This document shows, in pieces, positions 24,691 through 33,288 of a stretch of 64,000 nt of DNA. This DNA comes from Nitrospirota bacterium. GTDB taxonomy: Bacteria; Nitrospirota; 9FT-COMBO-42-15; HDB-SIOI813. The stretch's first letter is position 1. Each line of letters begins with the position of its first letter. Both the position numbers and the translations under genes were made by a program. A model generated the notes under the pieces. It had not been told where the DNA came from. It worked only from the letters and a program-made list of their open reading frames with translations, and did not search any database. Where the stretch lies: positions 62,001 to 126,000 of the forward strand of contig JADZCV010000025.1 of NCBI GenBank assembly GCA_020851375.1, given 5' to 3'.

Positions 24691-25513
24691 CTTCGTTCAT
24701 ACTGCCGGTGCGATATCCTTCCAGATCAAGGGTAATATAGGTAAATCCAAATTCCCTGAACTTCTTTGCGATAGTATCTCTTAAGGACAGGTCTTCCATG
24801 AAGCGGCTTAACTCATCTGATGCAACCTCTATCCTGGCTACTTCTCCATGATAGCGGACACGGAATTGTTTAAATCCGAGCTGGCGCATATATGTCTCAC
24901 ACATCCCAACCTTCTCCAATCTCTCCTCTGTAATCTCAGTGCCATAAGGAAACCTTGACGAAAGACAGGCAAACGAGGGCTTGTCCCAGTTTGAAAGTCC
25001 GAGCATCCTGCTGATTTCCCTCACCATTGCCTTTGTAAGTCCTGCCTCTACAAGCGGACTCCGTACCCCGAGCCTTTTCGCGGCCTCTATACCGGGACGG
25101 TAATCCGACAGATCGTCTATGGTGGTACCACAGGCGATATTGTCCATGTGCAATTCATCTGCGATTGCCTTTAGTTTATCAAATAACTCCATCTTGCAGT
25201 GATAACAGCGGTCACTGTTATTTTTGGCGAACTCTGCTATGTCGAGCTCGTTTGATTCAATCAGGATGTGCCTGATGCCTATTGCTGATGCGGTTTTTTT
25301 AGCCTCTTCTATTTCATATGAGGGATAGGTGGGGGATGTTGCCGTAACAGCAACTGCACGGCTGTCAAGGGAATCATGGGCGACCCTGGCTATAAGGGAA
25401 CTGTCAATACCACCGGAAAAGGCGACTACAAGGGATCCCATGGACTCAACGATTTCCCGGAGTTTAAGATAGTGTTCCCGGACAATGGCCTCATTAAACG
25501 ACTGTTTGTTCAC
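24674..25513 (-). CDS. larE: LarE-like ATP-dependent sulfur transferase
   Basis: A 279-residue PP-loop enzyme. The ATP motif SGGIDSS is at residues 33-39. A CYHC pair (Cys103, Cys106) and Cys183 in KPSFACLSSRFPYG follow. LarE sulfurates the pyridine dinucleotide precursor of the nickel-pincer cofactor. Enzymes with one Cys sacrifice it, while three-Cys versions such as that of Thermotoga maritima carry a [4Fe-4S] cluster; this protein has the three-Cys pattern. GTG at 25513 overlaps the stop of the upstream M16 gene (GTGA) and has a GAGGAA site. larB, larC and larA are not nearby. The last codons lie in an inverted-repeat arm. Confidence 0.9.
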   Translation of the reverse strand: MNKQSFNEAIVREHYLKLREIVESMGSLVVAFSGGIDSSLIARVAHDSLDSRAVAVTATSPTYPSYEIEEAKKTASAIGIRHILIESNELDIAEFAKNNSDRCYHCKMELFDKLKAIADELHMDNIACGTTIDDLSDYRPGIEAAKRLGVRSPLVEAGLTKAMVREISRMLGLSNWDKPSFACLSSRFPYGTEITEERLEKVGMCETYMRQLGFKQFRVRYHGEVARIEVASDELSRFMEDLSLRDTIAKKFREFGFTYITLDLEGYRTGSMNEAIRTF

Positions 25514-26859
25514 TTCCTCAATCCTGTTTTTTCCTGTTTGCCTACGACAACTGTTACACAATTTTCTGTGTCAATATACTTCCTTGCCACACGCAGAATA
25601 TCATCTTTGGTAACACTGTTTATCTTATTTGGGTAGTCTCTTATATAGTCAGGGCCGAGGTTGTAATACTCGACCATCAGCATAAAGTTTGATATCTTTG
25701 CATTCGTATCCAGCCTTAGTGGAAAACTGCCGGTCAGATACGCCTTGGCATCGTTTAACTCATCGTCACTGACCTGCTCTTCCCGGATCTTTTTCAACTC
25801 TGTCCTGATCCCTTCTATTGCATCTCTGGCTGATTCATTTTTTGTCTGCACCTCAACTGTAAAGGCCCCGGGAAACCTGTTTACGTCAAAGTGACTGTAG
25901 ACAGAGTAAGCAAGCCCCTTGTTATCCCTGATCTCCTTTGTCATTCGCGACTCAAAGCCGCCGCCGCCCAATATATAATTCATCAGGCTCACTGCATAAT
26001 AATCCGGGTTGTCTCTTGAGATGCCTGTATGGCCCAACACTATATTAGACTGGGTGATATTGCGGTCAATCAGGATTGAGTCCCCTTTCGAAACCTTATT
26101 CACAGGAGGGACTTCAGGTAATTTAAGCCTGGACTTATCCCATCGCACAAAAGATGTCTCTATAAGTGAGACGGCCTCTTTGTAATTAAGATCACCGGTA
26201 ACTGAAATAATAGTGTTGTTCGGTTTATAAAATTGCTGATAAAAATTCATTATGTCATCCCGCGTAATCCTGCTGACAGATTCTTCATCACCTTCAACAG
26301 GAATTCCGTAAGGGTGTCCCTGAAACACTGCCCTGTAAAATTCCTTTGATGCCACTGCTCCTGGATCATCCCTTTCCGATATGATTGCGGCTATGGTTTC
26401 TTTCTTCTTTCTTTCCAGTTCTTCTGCAGGAAATACGGGATTCAGCAGTATATCAGTCAACAGTTCCATGCCTGTTGAGATGTCTTTTTTGAGCACTACC
26501 AATGAGGCAGAGGAATAGTCTTCACCTCCGGCTGCTGAGAGTTTTCCCCCTATAAAATCAATTTCCTCTGCAATCTGACGTGATGTCCTTGTCGTGGTCC
26601 CCTCATCAATCAAGGCAGATGTGAGACTGGCAACTCCCCCCTTTCCAGGGGGGTCATAAATGGCGCCAGCCTTGATCGCAACAGATATGTTGACCATGGG
26701 AAGGGCATGGGTTTCAACAAAAAGCAGGGTTATGCCATTTTTCAGTACCACCCTCTTTGGCTCAATGCCAGGGGATGCAAGGCTGATTGATGTCCAGAGG
26801 AGAATTATTATTAATAAAGAGGGAAGTATCCTCATAATGTGTCTTGTCTTATAACTCAT
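25510..26859 (-). CDS. M16-family peptidase homologue, non-catalytic subunit
   Basis: A 449-residue exported M16 (pitrilysin-like) protein with an N-terminal signal segment (about residues 9-28). The M16 fold is clear: an N-terminal VLKNGITLLFVETH and a middle RDDIMNFYQQFYKPNNTIISVTGD. The zinc motif HxxEH is replaced by SLTSALIDEG in the helix that should carry it, so the subunit should not bind zinc. The same division into catalytic and non-catalytic halves is known in paired bacterial M16 proteases. The catalytic partner is 17 bases upstream. Its stop overlaps the start of larE. It is probably periplasmic. Confidence 0.9.
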   Translation of the reverse strand: MSYKTRHIMRILPSLLIIILLWTSISLASPGIEPKRVVLKNGITLLFVETHALPMVNISVAIKAGAIYDPPGKGGVASLTSALIDEGTTTRTSRQIAEEIDFIGGKLSAAGGEDYSSASLVVLKKDISTGMELLTDILLNPVFPAEELERKKKETIAAIISERDDPGAVASKEFYRAVFQGHPYGIPVEGDEESVSRITRDDIMNFYQQFYKPNNTIISVTGDLNYKEAVSLIETSFVRWDKSRLKLPEVPPVNKVSKGDSILIDRNITQSNIVLGHTGISRDNPDYYAVSLMNYILGGGGFESRMTKEIRDNKGLAYSVYSHFDVNRFPGAFTVEVQTKNESARDAIEGIRTELKKIREEQVSDDELNDAKAYLTGSFPLRLDTNAKISNFMLMVEYYNLGPDYIRDYPNKINSVTKDDILRVARKYIDTENCVTVVVGKQEKTGLRK

Positions 26860-26876
26860 TGCTCATTGCTTTCGAC

Positions 26877-28193
26877 TCATTGCTTCTGGGGTAGCGGCAC
26901 CAACACCCCCACAGTCCTGTTGTCATCCATGAAATATTTGTTAGCCACCCGCATTATATCCTCTGGCGTGACCTGACGGATTTCATCAATATAGCTTTCA
27001 AGGTACTTTGCCCCGGCGCCGGTAGTTTCAAGCTGGCCTATGAGCATAGCCTGATAGAAAACAGAGTCCTGTCCCATAATGAATGAGGCCTCTATCTGGT
27101 TTCTTGCCTTTTGAAGTTCCCTTGTTGAAACAGGCTCCCTCTTAATCCGCTCTATTTCTTCCTTTAATGCAGCCTCAGCCTCTTCAGTCGTCCTGTCAGG
27201 TTTAAGTTGTGCATAAAAATAGAAAAGCTCAGGGTCGGTCTGTACAGGTGTAAAACCGCCGCCTGCTGTTAATGCAATCTGTTTAGAGTAAACGATATTC
27301 TGATAGAGCCGCGAACTCTTGCCGCCTGACAGTATATTATTCAAGAGCTCAAGTGCATAATGATCCCGGTCTTTATAATTAGGGGCATGATATCCGTATA
27401 TAACATAAGGCAGCTGCGCTTCACGCTTATACAGAAACCGCCTCTCACCTTTTTGATCATCCTCTGAAATCTTTACATCCCGCATAGGTTCACCTTTTGG
27501 AATGCCCCCAAAATAGTGACCAATTTTATTAATAAGGTCTTCCGTATTAAAATCCCCGACAACCACGATTGTGGCATTGTCAGGCCTGTAATATGTTTTA
27601 TAATAATTATAAGTATCTTCCCTGGAGAGGTTGTCGAGGTCCGTCATCCATCCTATTATAGGTGAATGGTATGGATGGATCTTAAAAGCAGCGGCATAGA
27701 GTTCTTCTATCAGGGATGATACCGGGTCATCTTCAGTGCGGAGCCTCCGCTCTTCCTTAACAACATCACGCTCCAGCATGAACTCATTTGGGTCAAGCAG
27801 GAGATTGACCATGCGGTCTGATTCCAGGTCAAAGGATATCTCAAGCCTGTCGCTCGATATGTTCTGAAAGTAGGCGGTGTAATCCTGGCTTGTAAAGGCG
27901 TTTTCATTGCCCCCATTTCTTGCCACAATCCCTGAATACTCACCTTTCCCATATTTTGGTGTTCCCTTGAACATCATGTGTTCAAGCAAATGGGATATTC
28001 CGGTCCTGCCGGTGATTTCATTGCGTGAGCCCACCTTGTACCAGACCTGAAATGTCACGACCGGGGATTTATGGTTTTCTACGGTTACGATTTTAAGGCC
28101 ATTTGGCAGAAAGTGCTCTCTTATTTCTGAACCAAATGCTGAACCCGTGAATAAATATAGTACAGCTAATGCTATGGCTATGAGTCTTGACAC
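26877..28193 (-). CDS. M16-family zinc metallopeptidase, catalytic subunit
   Basis: A 438-residue exported protease with a signal peptide (about residues 1-21, ending SAFGS). The inverted zinc motif HLLEH is at 68-72, and the third ligand Glu lies near 147-148 in VVKEERR. Two M16 domains are visible (about 25-220 and 220-438), the second with the R/Y-containing GGFTPVQTDPELFYFYAQL segment. It presumably forms a clamshell dimer with the inactive homologue downstream and degrades peptides in the periplasm. The substrate is unknown; zinc proteases of this type have been linked to signal-peptide or small-protein turnover. Confidence 0.93.
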   Translation of the reverse strand: MSRLIAIALAVLYLFTGSAFGSEIREHFLPNGLKIVTVENHKSPVVTFQVWYKVGSRNEITGRTGISHLLEHMMFKGTPKYGKGEYSGIVARNGGNENAFTSQDYTAYFQNISSDRLEISFDLESDRMVNLLLDPNEFMLERDVVKEERRLRTEDDPVSSLIEELYAAAFKIHPYHSPIIGWMTDLDNLSREDTYNYYKTYYRPDNATIVVVGDFNTEDLINKIGHYFGGIPKGEPMRDVKISEDDQKGERRFLYKREAQLPYVIYGYHAPNYKDRDHYALELLNNILSGGKSSRLYQNIVYSKQIALTAGGGFTPVQTDPELFYFYAQLKPDRTTEEAEAALKEEIERIKREPVSTRELQKARNQIEASFIMGQDSVFYQAMLIGQLETTGAGAKYLESYIDEIRQVTPEDIMRVANKYFMDDNRTVGVLVPLPQKQ

Positions 28194-28250
28194 ACATCCA
28201 TATTACAGATAGCAGAAGAAGGTGTCAAGAAAGGGGGAACCTGGGTATTT

Positions 28251-29243
28251 TCAGTTGTGGTGAGGCAGGAGTACAGCTGCATCAGCCCAAAGGTTTGCAT
28301 CATAGGTGTTTTCTGTCCCCTTAACTACATCGTAGACCAATATCCCGTCGTCTGAAAGGGTAAATATGAGCTGCCTGTCTGTATAGCTGTTAGCCACGTC
28401 AATGTCTGATGGTGGTTCCATGTAATCATTATGAAAATGGAACAGCCCTATATATTCCCCTTCAATCTTCGTAGAGCCAAGAAAGGATTTGAAGGCAAGG
28501 GGGGAGAGGACAAATTTCAACTGTGAATGGATATCATACGTTCTGATAAAATCTTTGATGAGTTTGTCCTTTATGGGATTACTGACTGAATTCCCGGTCA
28601 GGACATCGATCAATCTTGCCGTTACCGCACTGTCAACTTCAACCTTTGCAAGTATCTCCCTGCTTTCTTCTTTCTTTAAAAGGGCAAGGAAATCACTTAC
28701 AGATGATTCAGAGGCTGCCCTGAGTTTGTCCGAGAATGCCTCGTTTACCGATGGAATCTCATAAAGCCTGAGTTTTGGTTTGTCCTGATCATAAGATATT
28801 GTTGCTATACCGCCTATTTCAGTGTTTGAGTAAGCCTTTGACGCGATGACTCTGCTAAATATCTGTTGGACATCACTTCTGTTTGTCAGCGCTATTGAAA
28901 TATCTGCTGACGGCACCTGATCTATACCCAGGAAATATTTTTTTACTATGGCAATCTCTTTAAAATGCCCTATAAAGGTATAAGGAAAATCTGTGGATAC
29001 CAGACTATAGATAACGGCCGGCCCTTTAAAGAAATAGGCATTCCTCTCGGTAATGTTTCTGAACGGAGAATCAACAGGTGGGATCAAGGCAGTAAATAGT
29101 TCCAGATATAAGACGAATACAGGAACAAGCCAGTAATTGTTAAGGTTCCTCCTTACCCTGTTCCTGATTGTCCTTTTTCTCCGGTCAACAAAATTAAACT
29201 CAAAAAATGGTTCCCTGTAATAGTCAATGTTGTTTGCGCTCAT
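28251..29243 (-). CDS. Single-pass membrane protein with a cryptic JAMM/MPN metalloprotease motif
   Basis: A 330-residue protein not matched to a named family. A basic N-terminus (RRKRTIRNRVRR) precedes one membrane helix (about residues 37-56), which predicts a large domain outside the cytoplasm. Near the C-terminus it has His269-x-His271-x7-Ser279-x2-Asp282, the exact JAMM spacing (H-x-H-x7-S-x2-D). A candidate catalytic Glu142 sits in NTEIGGIATIS, which resembles the start of JAMM domains. The ~125 residues between Glu and the His pair exceed the usual spacing and look helical. ATG 29243 is preferred over TTG 29261. It lies 57 bases upstream of the M16 pair on the same strand, suggesting linked envelope proteolysis. 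Confidence 0.6.
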   Translation of the reverse strand: MSANNIDYYREPFFEFNFVDRRKRTIRNRVRRNLNNYWLVPVFVLYLELFTALIPPVDSPFRNITERNAYFFKGPAVIYSLVSTDFPYTFIGHFKEIAIVKKYFLGIDQVPSADISIALTNRSDVQQIFSRVIASKAYSNTEIGGIATISYDQDKPKLRLYEIPSVNEAFSDKLRAASESSVSDFLALLKKEESREILAKVEVDSAVTARLIDVLTGNSVSNPIKDKLIKDFIRTYDIHSQLKFVLSPLAFKSFLGSTKIEGEYIGLFHFHNDYMEPPSDIDVANSYTDRQLIFTLSDDGILVYDVVKGTENTYDANLWADAAVLLPHHN

Positions 29244-29337
29244 ACAGTGACTACTTCGCAATATCTATGCCATTATTTTGGCTGTCAGCAAAAGAGGTTG
29301 CAATCTGAGTGCATACTTTATTATAATAGACCCTTCT

Positions 29338-30495
29338 ATGAAGAGATTTAAAACTTTTTTAGCCGGCACTATATTTCTGCTCCTGGCAGTTTTTATAATG
29401 AACAGTGCAGGAAATAGGGAGGCCCGGGCTGAGTATCCTTATTCTATAACATCATATCTGGATGGCTCTATTTTTAACAATGACAACAGGGAATACGCTG
29501 TTGATTCATCTGAGGATGTGCCACCGTACGTATTGGAGAAGGCGTCCTCCTATATGGAGCTGTTCACAACATCCGGCCGTGAGTTATTCCAGCAGTGGCT
29601 TGATCAGTCCATGCAGTATATGCCGCTTATTAAGGCAATTTTAAGAGAGGAGGGCCTTCCTGAAGACCTTGCCTTTCTTCCTCTCATTGAGAGTGGATTT
29701 AATGTTAATGCGAGGTCAAGGGCCAGCGCTACCGGAATGTGGCAGTTCATGTCTTCAACAGGGGTGTCGTATGGGCTTAAAGTCAATGGCTGGATAGACG
29801 AGAGGCGTGATCCTGTCAAGTCCACAAGGGCGGCAGCGAGGCATCTAAAGGATTTATATGAGACATTTGGTTCATGGCCTCTCGCCCTTGCGTCGTATAA
29901 TGCCGGCAGCGGTAAAATACAAAGGGTACTTGATAAGAACGGGTCATCTTCATTCTGGGAGATAGGACAAAGCAGGGCACTGGCTGCAGAAACCAAAAAC
30001 TATATTCCGAAGTTTATGGCTGCAATGATAATTGCAAGGAATCCTGAGGCGTTTGGTTTTACCTTCATGGAGGTCCCCGAATTTCAATACGACCTGCTGG
30101 AGGTTCCATCAGGCATTGACTTACACACAATAGAAGAACAATCCGGCATAAGTCTTGGATTGATTCGTGCAATAAATCCAGAACTTAAAGGCAATATTAT
30201 ACCATTAAACGAAAACCGGTATGTTCTTCGCCTTCCAAATGGTGTTGGCTCTGTTTTTATAGAAAACTTTGCACTGCTGCTGCCTGAACAAAGAGTCAGA
30301 TATAAGGAATATAAGATTAGGAAGGGTGACAGTTTGAGCAAGATAGCAGCCAAATTTAATACTTCAGTTGCTTCTGTCAGACAGGCTAACAGACTTAAGA
30401 AGAACAGGATTGTCTCTGGTAAAACCATTCTAATTCCGGTAAGGCTTCCTTATTCAGATGATATTGTAAGGTTGTTAAACCCTCCGGTCGTATAA
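29338..30495 (+). CDS. mltD: MltD-like lytic transglycosylase with LysM domain
   Basis: A 385-residue exported protein from ATG 29338; the frame opens earlier with TTG 29278 but only the ATG gives a clean signal peptide (residues 1-31). An SLT goose-lysozyme-like domain (about 85-230) carries the catalytic Glu in LPLIESGFN and then SATGMWQFM and ASYNAGSGKI. One LysM peptidoglycan-binding domain near 315-365 (YKIRKGDSLSKIAAKFN) follows. MltD-type enzymes cleave glycan strands with 1,6-anhydro ends. E. coli MltD is a lipoprotein with more LysM repeats; no lipobox is evident here. It is divergent from the JAMM-like gene. Confidence 0.93.
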   Translation: MKRFKTFLAGTIFLLLAVFIMNSAGNREARAEYPYSITSYLDGSIFNNDNREYAVDSSEDVPPYVLEKASSYMELFTTSGRELFQQWLDQSMQYMPLIKAILREEGLPEDLAFLPLIESGFNVNARSRASATGMWQFMSSTGVSYGLKVNGWIDERRDPVKSTRAAARHLKDLYETFGSWPLALASYNAGSGKIQRVLDKNGSSSFWEIGQSRALAAETKNYIPKFMAAMIIARNPEAFGFTFMEVPEFQYDLLEVPSGIDLHTIEEQSGISLGLIRAINPELKGNIIPLNENRYVLRLPNGVGSVFIENFALLLPEQRVRYKEYKIRKGDSLSKIAAKFNTSVASVRQANRLKKNRIVSGKTILIPVRLPYSDDIVRLLNPPVV

Positions 30496-30660
30496 TAATT
30501 CCACAAAGATAATTTATTGTAGTAAAAGTAATCACCTTCATTACAGTATATTTACTGTTATAACCACATCATGTTGATTTAATTGACAAATGTTGCGTTG
30601 TTGTAGTTTGCATGGATTTTGCAAAATAAAATCATTAACAAAACAGCAAAGGAGACCACC

Positions 30661-30987
30661 ATGGACGACGGACATAAGATGCGTGACCCGCAGACATCTA
30701 AGATTGCAATGGAATTGCACCTTGCAAAGTTCAACTATTATATGGCAAGGCAGGATTGGAAGTCAGCTGTTGCTGAACTGCAACACGCCCTGAATGCTGT
30801 TATTGATATTCTTGACCATGCCAACAAGACATTAAAGAAGGTAGTTGGAAAGTATCAGCCTGTAAAGGCAGAAACCAAAATTGAAGGGGCTGTCCGGAGT
30901 GAGAAGATATCAGATGATATGCTTCTGATTGAATATCCCGGTGATAAGATTGTCTTAAGGAAACAGGCGCCTCCCGCTGTTAATTAA
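30661..30987 (+). CDS. Small hypothetical helical protein
   Basis: A 108-residue cytoplasmic protein from ATG 30661, with an AAGGAG site just upstream; an earlier TTG in frame (30619) is less likely. The first ~70 residues are predicted helical (ELHLAKFNYYMARQDWKSAVAELQHAL reads like a single TPR-type helix pair), and a short strand-rich end has DDMLLIEYPGDKIVLRK. I do not recognise a family. The 165 bases before it (30496-30660) show no gene or clear promoter. It converges on the MFS gene. Confidence 0.6.
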   Translation: MDDGHKMRDPQTSKIAMELHLAKFNYYMARQDWKSAVAELQHALNAVIDILDHANKTLKKVVGKYQPVKAETKIEGAVRSEKISDDMLLIEYPGDKIVLRKQAPPAVN

Positions 30988-30999
30988 GCGGTGGAATAT

Positions 31000-32373
31000 T
31001 TAATCATGTTCACCTCCGTCTTTCTTCCTGCCTGTAAATAGATCAAAACGGAGTCCTGACAGGGGCCTGATGGATGATACCCGGATTATGAGTTCTTTAT
31101 AAGTGATCGGCTCAACATCCCGTATTTCCATGATTGTGGGGAGAAAGATCAGAGACATAACCAATCTTAGCACTCCGGAGATCAGGAAAAGCCATTGCAG
31201 ATTTGATATGATGTGTATCCTCGCATCAAAAATGGAAATTGAACCTGGAAGATAGCCTGACAACCAGCCGCCGATAGAACCACCCAGAAAAATACCGCAT
31301 GCATTCAATATGTTGAATATGGCGACACATTTAGCGAGCCTTGGGGAAGGGATTGCGTCATATATGAAATTTGCCATGCTCAGGCTGAAACCAGCCCATG
31401 TGAGTCCAGCAAGCATTTGTATCACAAGGATTAAATAGAAGTTGTCTGTAAAAAGCCAGAGCACAGGGACTATAGGGAGTGTAAAACCGGTAATCTCAAG
31501 GACCTTTCTGTTGCCGAATCTGTCGCCGAATTTACCCCAGTTATGAAGTGTAAAGTATTGCATCAACACAGCCATTGCAGCGGCAAACATGAACTGAAGG
31601 TATGAGAAGTGAAGGTCTCTGAGCATATAGACAGCAAAGAAAGGGCCTGCAAGCATGACAGAGAAATGCATGAGCCCGGTATATATTACAAAACGTACAA
31701 ATGTTGAATGCCTGAAACCTGAAAAGAACTCAATCAGGCTGAAATCGTCCTTTTCGTCAACATGATAATAAGGGTTGTCCATCCTGGACAGAGAATATGC
31801 TGATAATAATCGCGAAATTACTGCAGCAACAAAGAGGATTGAAAATCCAAGCCACGGTTTTCCTGCCTTTTCAGTGCCATGGAGAAGCAGGCCGCCAATG
31901 GCAATGGCCCCCAGGCTGTAAATGCTCATGATTCTGTTGCGATATCCAAAGTATGCGCCGCGATTGTACTCAGGAACAATATCACCCATCAGGCTGTTCC
32001 AGGGAGGTGTTGCGAGGTTTCCAAATATATAATATGCAGTGACGCTGATTATTAAAAGGGGGGAGGCGTATGGTACAAATAGAAGAGGCAGGATCAGCAG
32101 CGGTATCCACGAGATGGCCTGAGCAACTACACCGTAAATTATAAGAGGCATCCTGTTCTTTAGTCTGTTTAGCACACTTACTGAGATTAACTGAACGAAG
32201 GCGCCAAGGAGCTGAGGTATTGAGGCAAGCAGTCCGATCTGGGAGTTGGACAGCTTTAAGAAAATGGCAAACGGGCTTATATAACTTTCTCCTGCGCCGC
32301 CCATTATGGCAAAATATATGCCGTCTTTGATTGCATAGCGAAGACTCTTTGAATAGGTTTTCTTAACCATCAC
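31000..32373 (-). CDS. MFS transporter
   Basis: A 457-residue protein with about 12 hydrophobic helices typical of the major facilitator superfamily. It has a FLKLSNSQIGLLASIPQLLGA start of the second helix and an RGAYFGYRNRIMS segment near 150 that stands for the conserved loop region. The longer middle loop contains DDFSLIEFF, and a FGDRFGNRKVLEI motif near 285 resembles the repeated loop 8-9 motif. The substrate cannot be predicted; the group with a PPWNSLMGDIVPEYNRG stretch is seen in many environmental bacteria. It is divergent from the PAP2 gene. Confidence 0.9.
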   Translation of the reverse strand: MMVKKTYSKSLRYAIKDGIYFAIMGGAGESYISPFAIFLKLSNSQIGLLASIPQLLGAFVQLISVSVLNRLKNRMPLIIYGVVAQAISWIPLLILPLLFVPYASPLLIISVTAYYIFGNLATPPWNSLMGDIVPEYNRGAYFGYRNRIMSIYSLGAIAIGGLLLHGTEKAGKPWLGFSILFVAAVISRLLSAYSLSRMDNPYYHVDEKDDFSLIEFFSGFRHSTFVRFVIYTGLMHFSVMLAGPFFAVYMLRDLHFSYLQFMFAAAMAVLMQYFTLHNWGKFGDRFGNRKVLEITGFTLPIVPVLWLFTDNFYLILVIQMLAGLTWAGFSLSMANFIYDAIPSPRLAKCVAIFNILNACGIFLGGSIGGWLSGYLPGSISIFDARIHIISNLQWLFLISGVLRLVMSLIFLPTIMEIRDVEPITYKELIIRVSSIRPLSGLRFDLFTGRKKDGGEHD

Positions 32374-32442
32374 GTGAAAGTTTTGCCCAAAAAAAAATTT
32401 CTGTCAAATAGGGCAGTAATTTCTTTTTTTTTATTTTAAGTT

Positions 32443-33264
32443 ATGATAAATTTGGCCATGTTTAAAAGCAGGGTAATCCTCGCAGTCCTGACTTTATTCG
32501 TATGCTGTTCATACGCATTTCCTGACAGGACTTTTGCTGATGAAGAGGTTTCTGTCAAAGACTACGGTTATCTGCTTGTTCAGGATACCGGACATATATT
32601 ATCGGAACCTCTTCGCTGGGAGAAAAAGGAGTGGAGAACATTTTCCTTATATACAGCAGGGATAGGCTCCATACTCCTTCTGGATGATGAAATATATGAT
32701 GTAATTCAGCGAAACAGGACTGAAACAACAAGCGATACGGCAAAAGTTGTCGAGGAGTTTGGGTCGTATCCCTCATTTGGCATAATGGGGGCCTTTTATC
32801 TTGGCGGGGCGATGTTCGATAATTACAAGGCAAAGGAAGTAGCTATGGATGCCTTTGCCGCCAGCTTCGTAAGCGCCGGGATAATTACGACATCGCTTAA
32901 AATAATTGCAGGCCGCAGCCGCCCTCAGGATGATGAAGGGACATACAAATTTCAACCATTTGGCGGACGCCGCTCTTTCCCATCCGGGCATACTACACAG
33001 GCATTTTCCCTTGCATCTGTTATCGCAGAACATTATGATGAGTGGTGGATAGATGCCATCTCCTATGGTATTGCTGGTGGAGTAGGACTTGCAAGGATTG
33101 AACAGGAGGCCCATTTCCCGTCAGATGTCGTTGCAGGGGCTCTGATCGGTGCTATTGTGGGAAAGGCAATCGTACGATATAACAGAACATTCCATAATAA
33201 TGTTATAATCGGGCCGGCGGCAGATATTAATGGTACAGGCCTTAGTGTCAGGATAGAGTTTTAG
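32443..33264 (+). CDS. PAP2-superfamily phosphatase
   Basis: A 273-residue exported or membrane-anchored phosphatase. The signal segment ends near residue 30. The three PAP2 active-site motifs are complete: KIIAGRSRP (K-x6-RP, about 154-162), PSGHT (about 182-186), and ARIEQEAHFPSD (R-x5-H-x3-D, about 218-229). Such enzymes remove phosphate from lipid phosphates, for example undecaprenyl pyrophosphate or lipid A, at the outer face of the inner membrane or in the outer membrane. MltA follows 24 bases downstream, so an envelope recycling role fits. Confidence 0.93.
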   Translation: MINLAMFKSRVILAVLTLFVCCSYAFPDRTFADEEVSVKDYGYLLVQDTGHILSEPLRWEKKEWRTFSLYTAGIGSILLLDDEIYDVIQRNRTETTSDTAKVVEEFGSYPSFGIMGAFYLGGAMFDNYKAKEVAMDAFAASFVSAGIITTSLKIIAGRSRPQDDEGTYKFQPFGGRRSFPSGHTTQAFSLASVIAEHYDEWWIDAISYGIAGGVGLARIEQEAHFPSDVVAGALIGAIVGKAIVRYNRTFHNNVIIGPAADINGTGLSVRIEF

Positions 33265-33288
33265 GACACCGGAGGGACATGATTCCCC

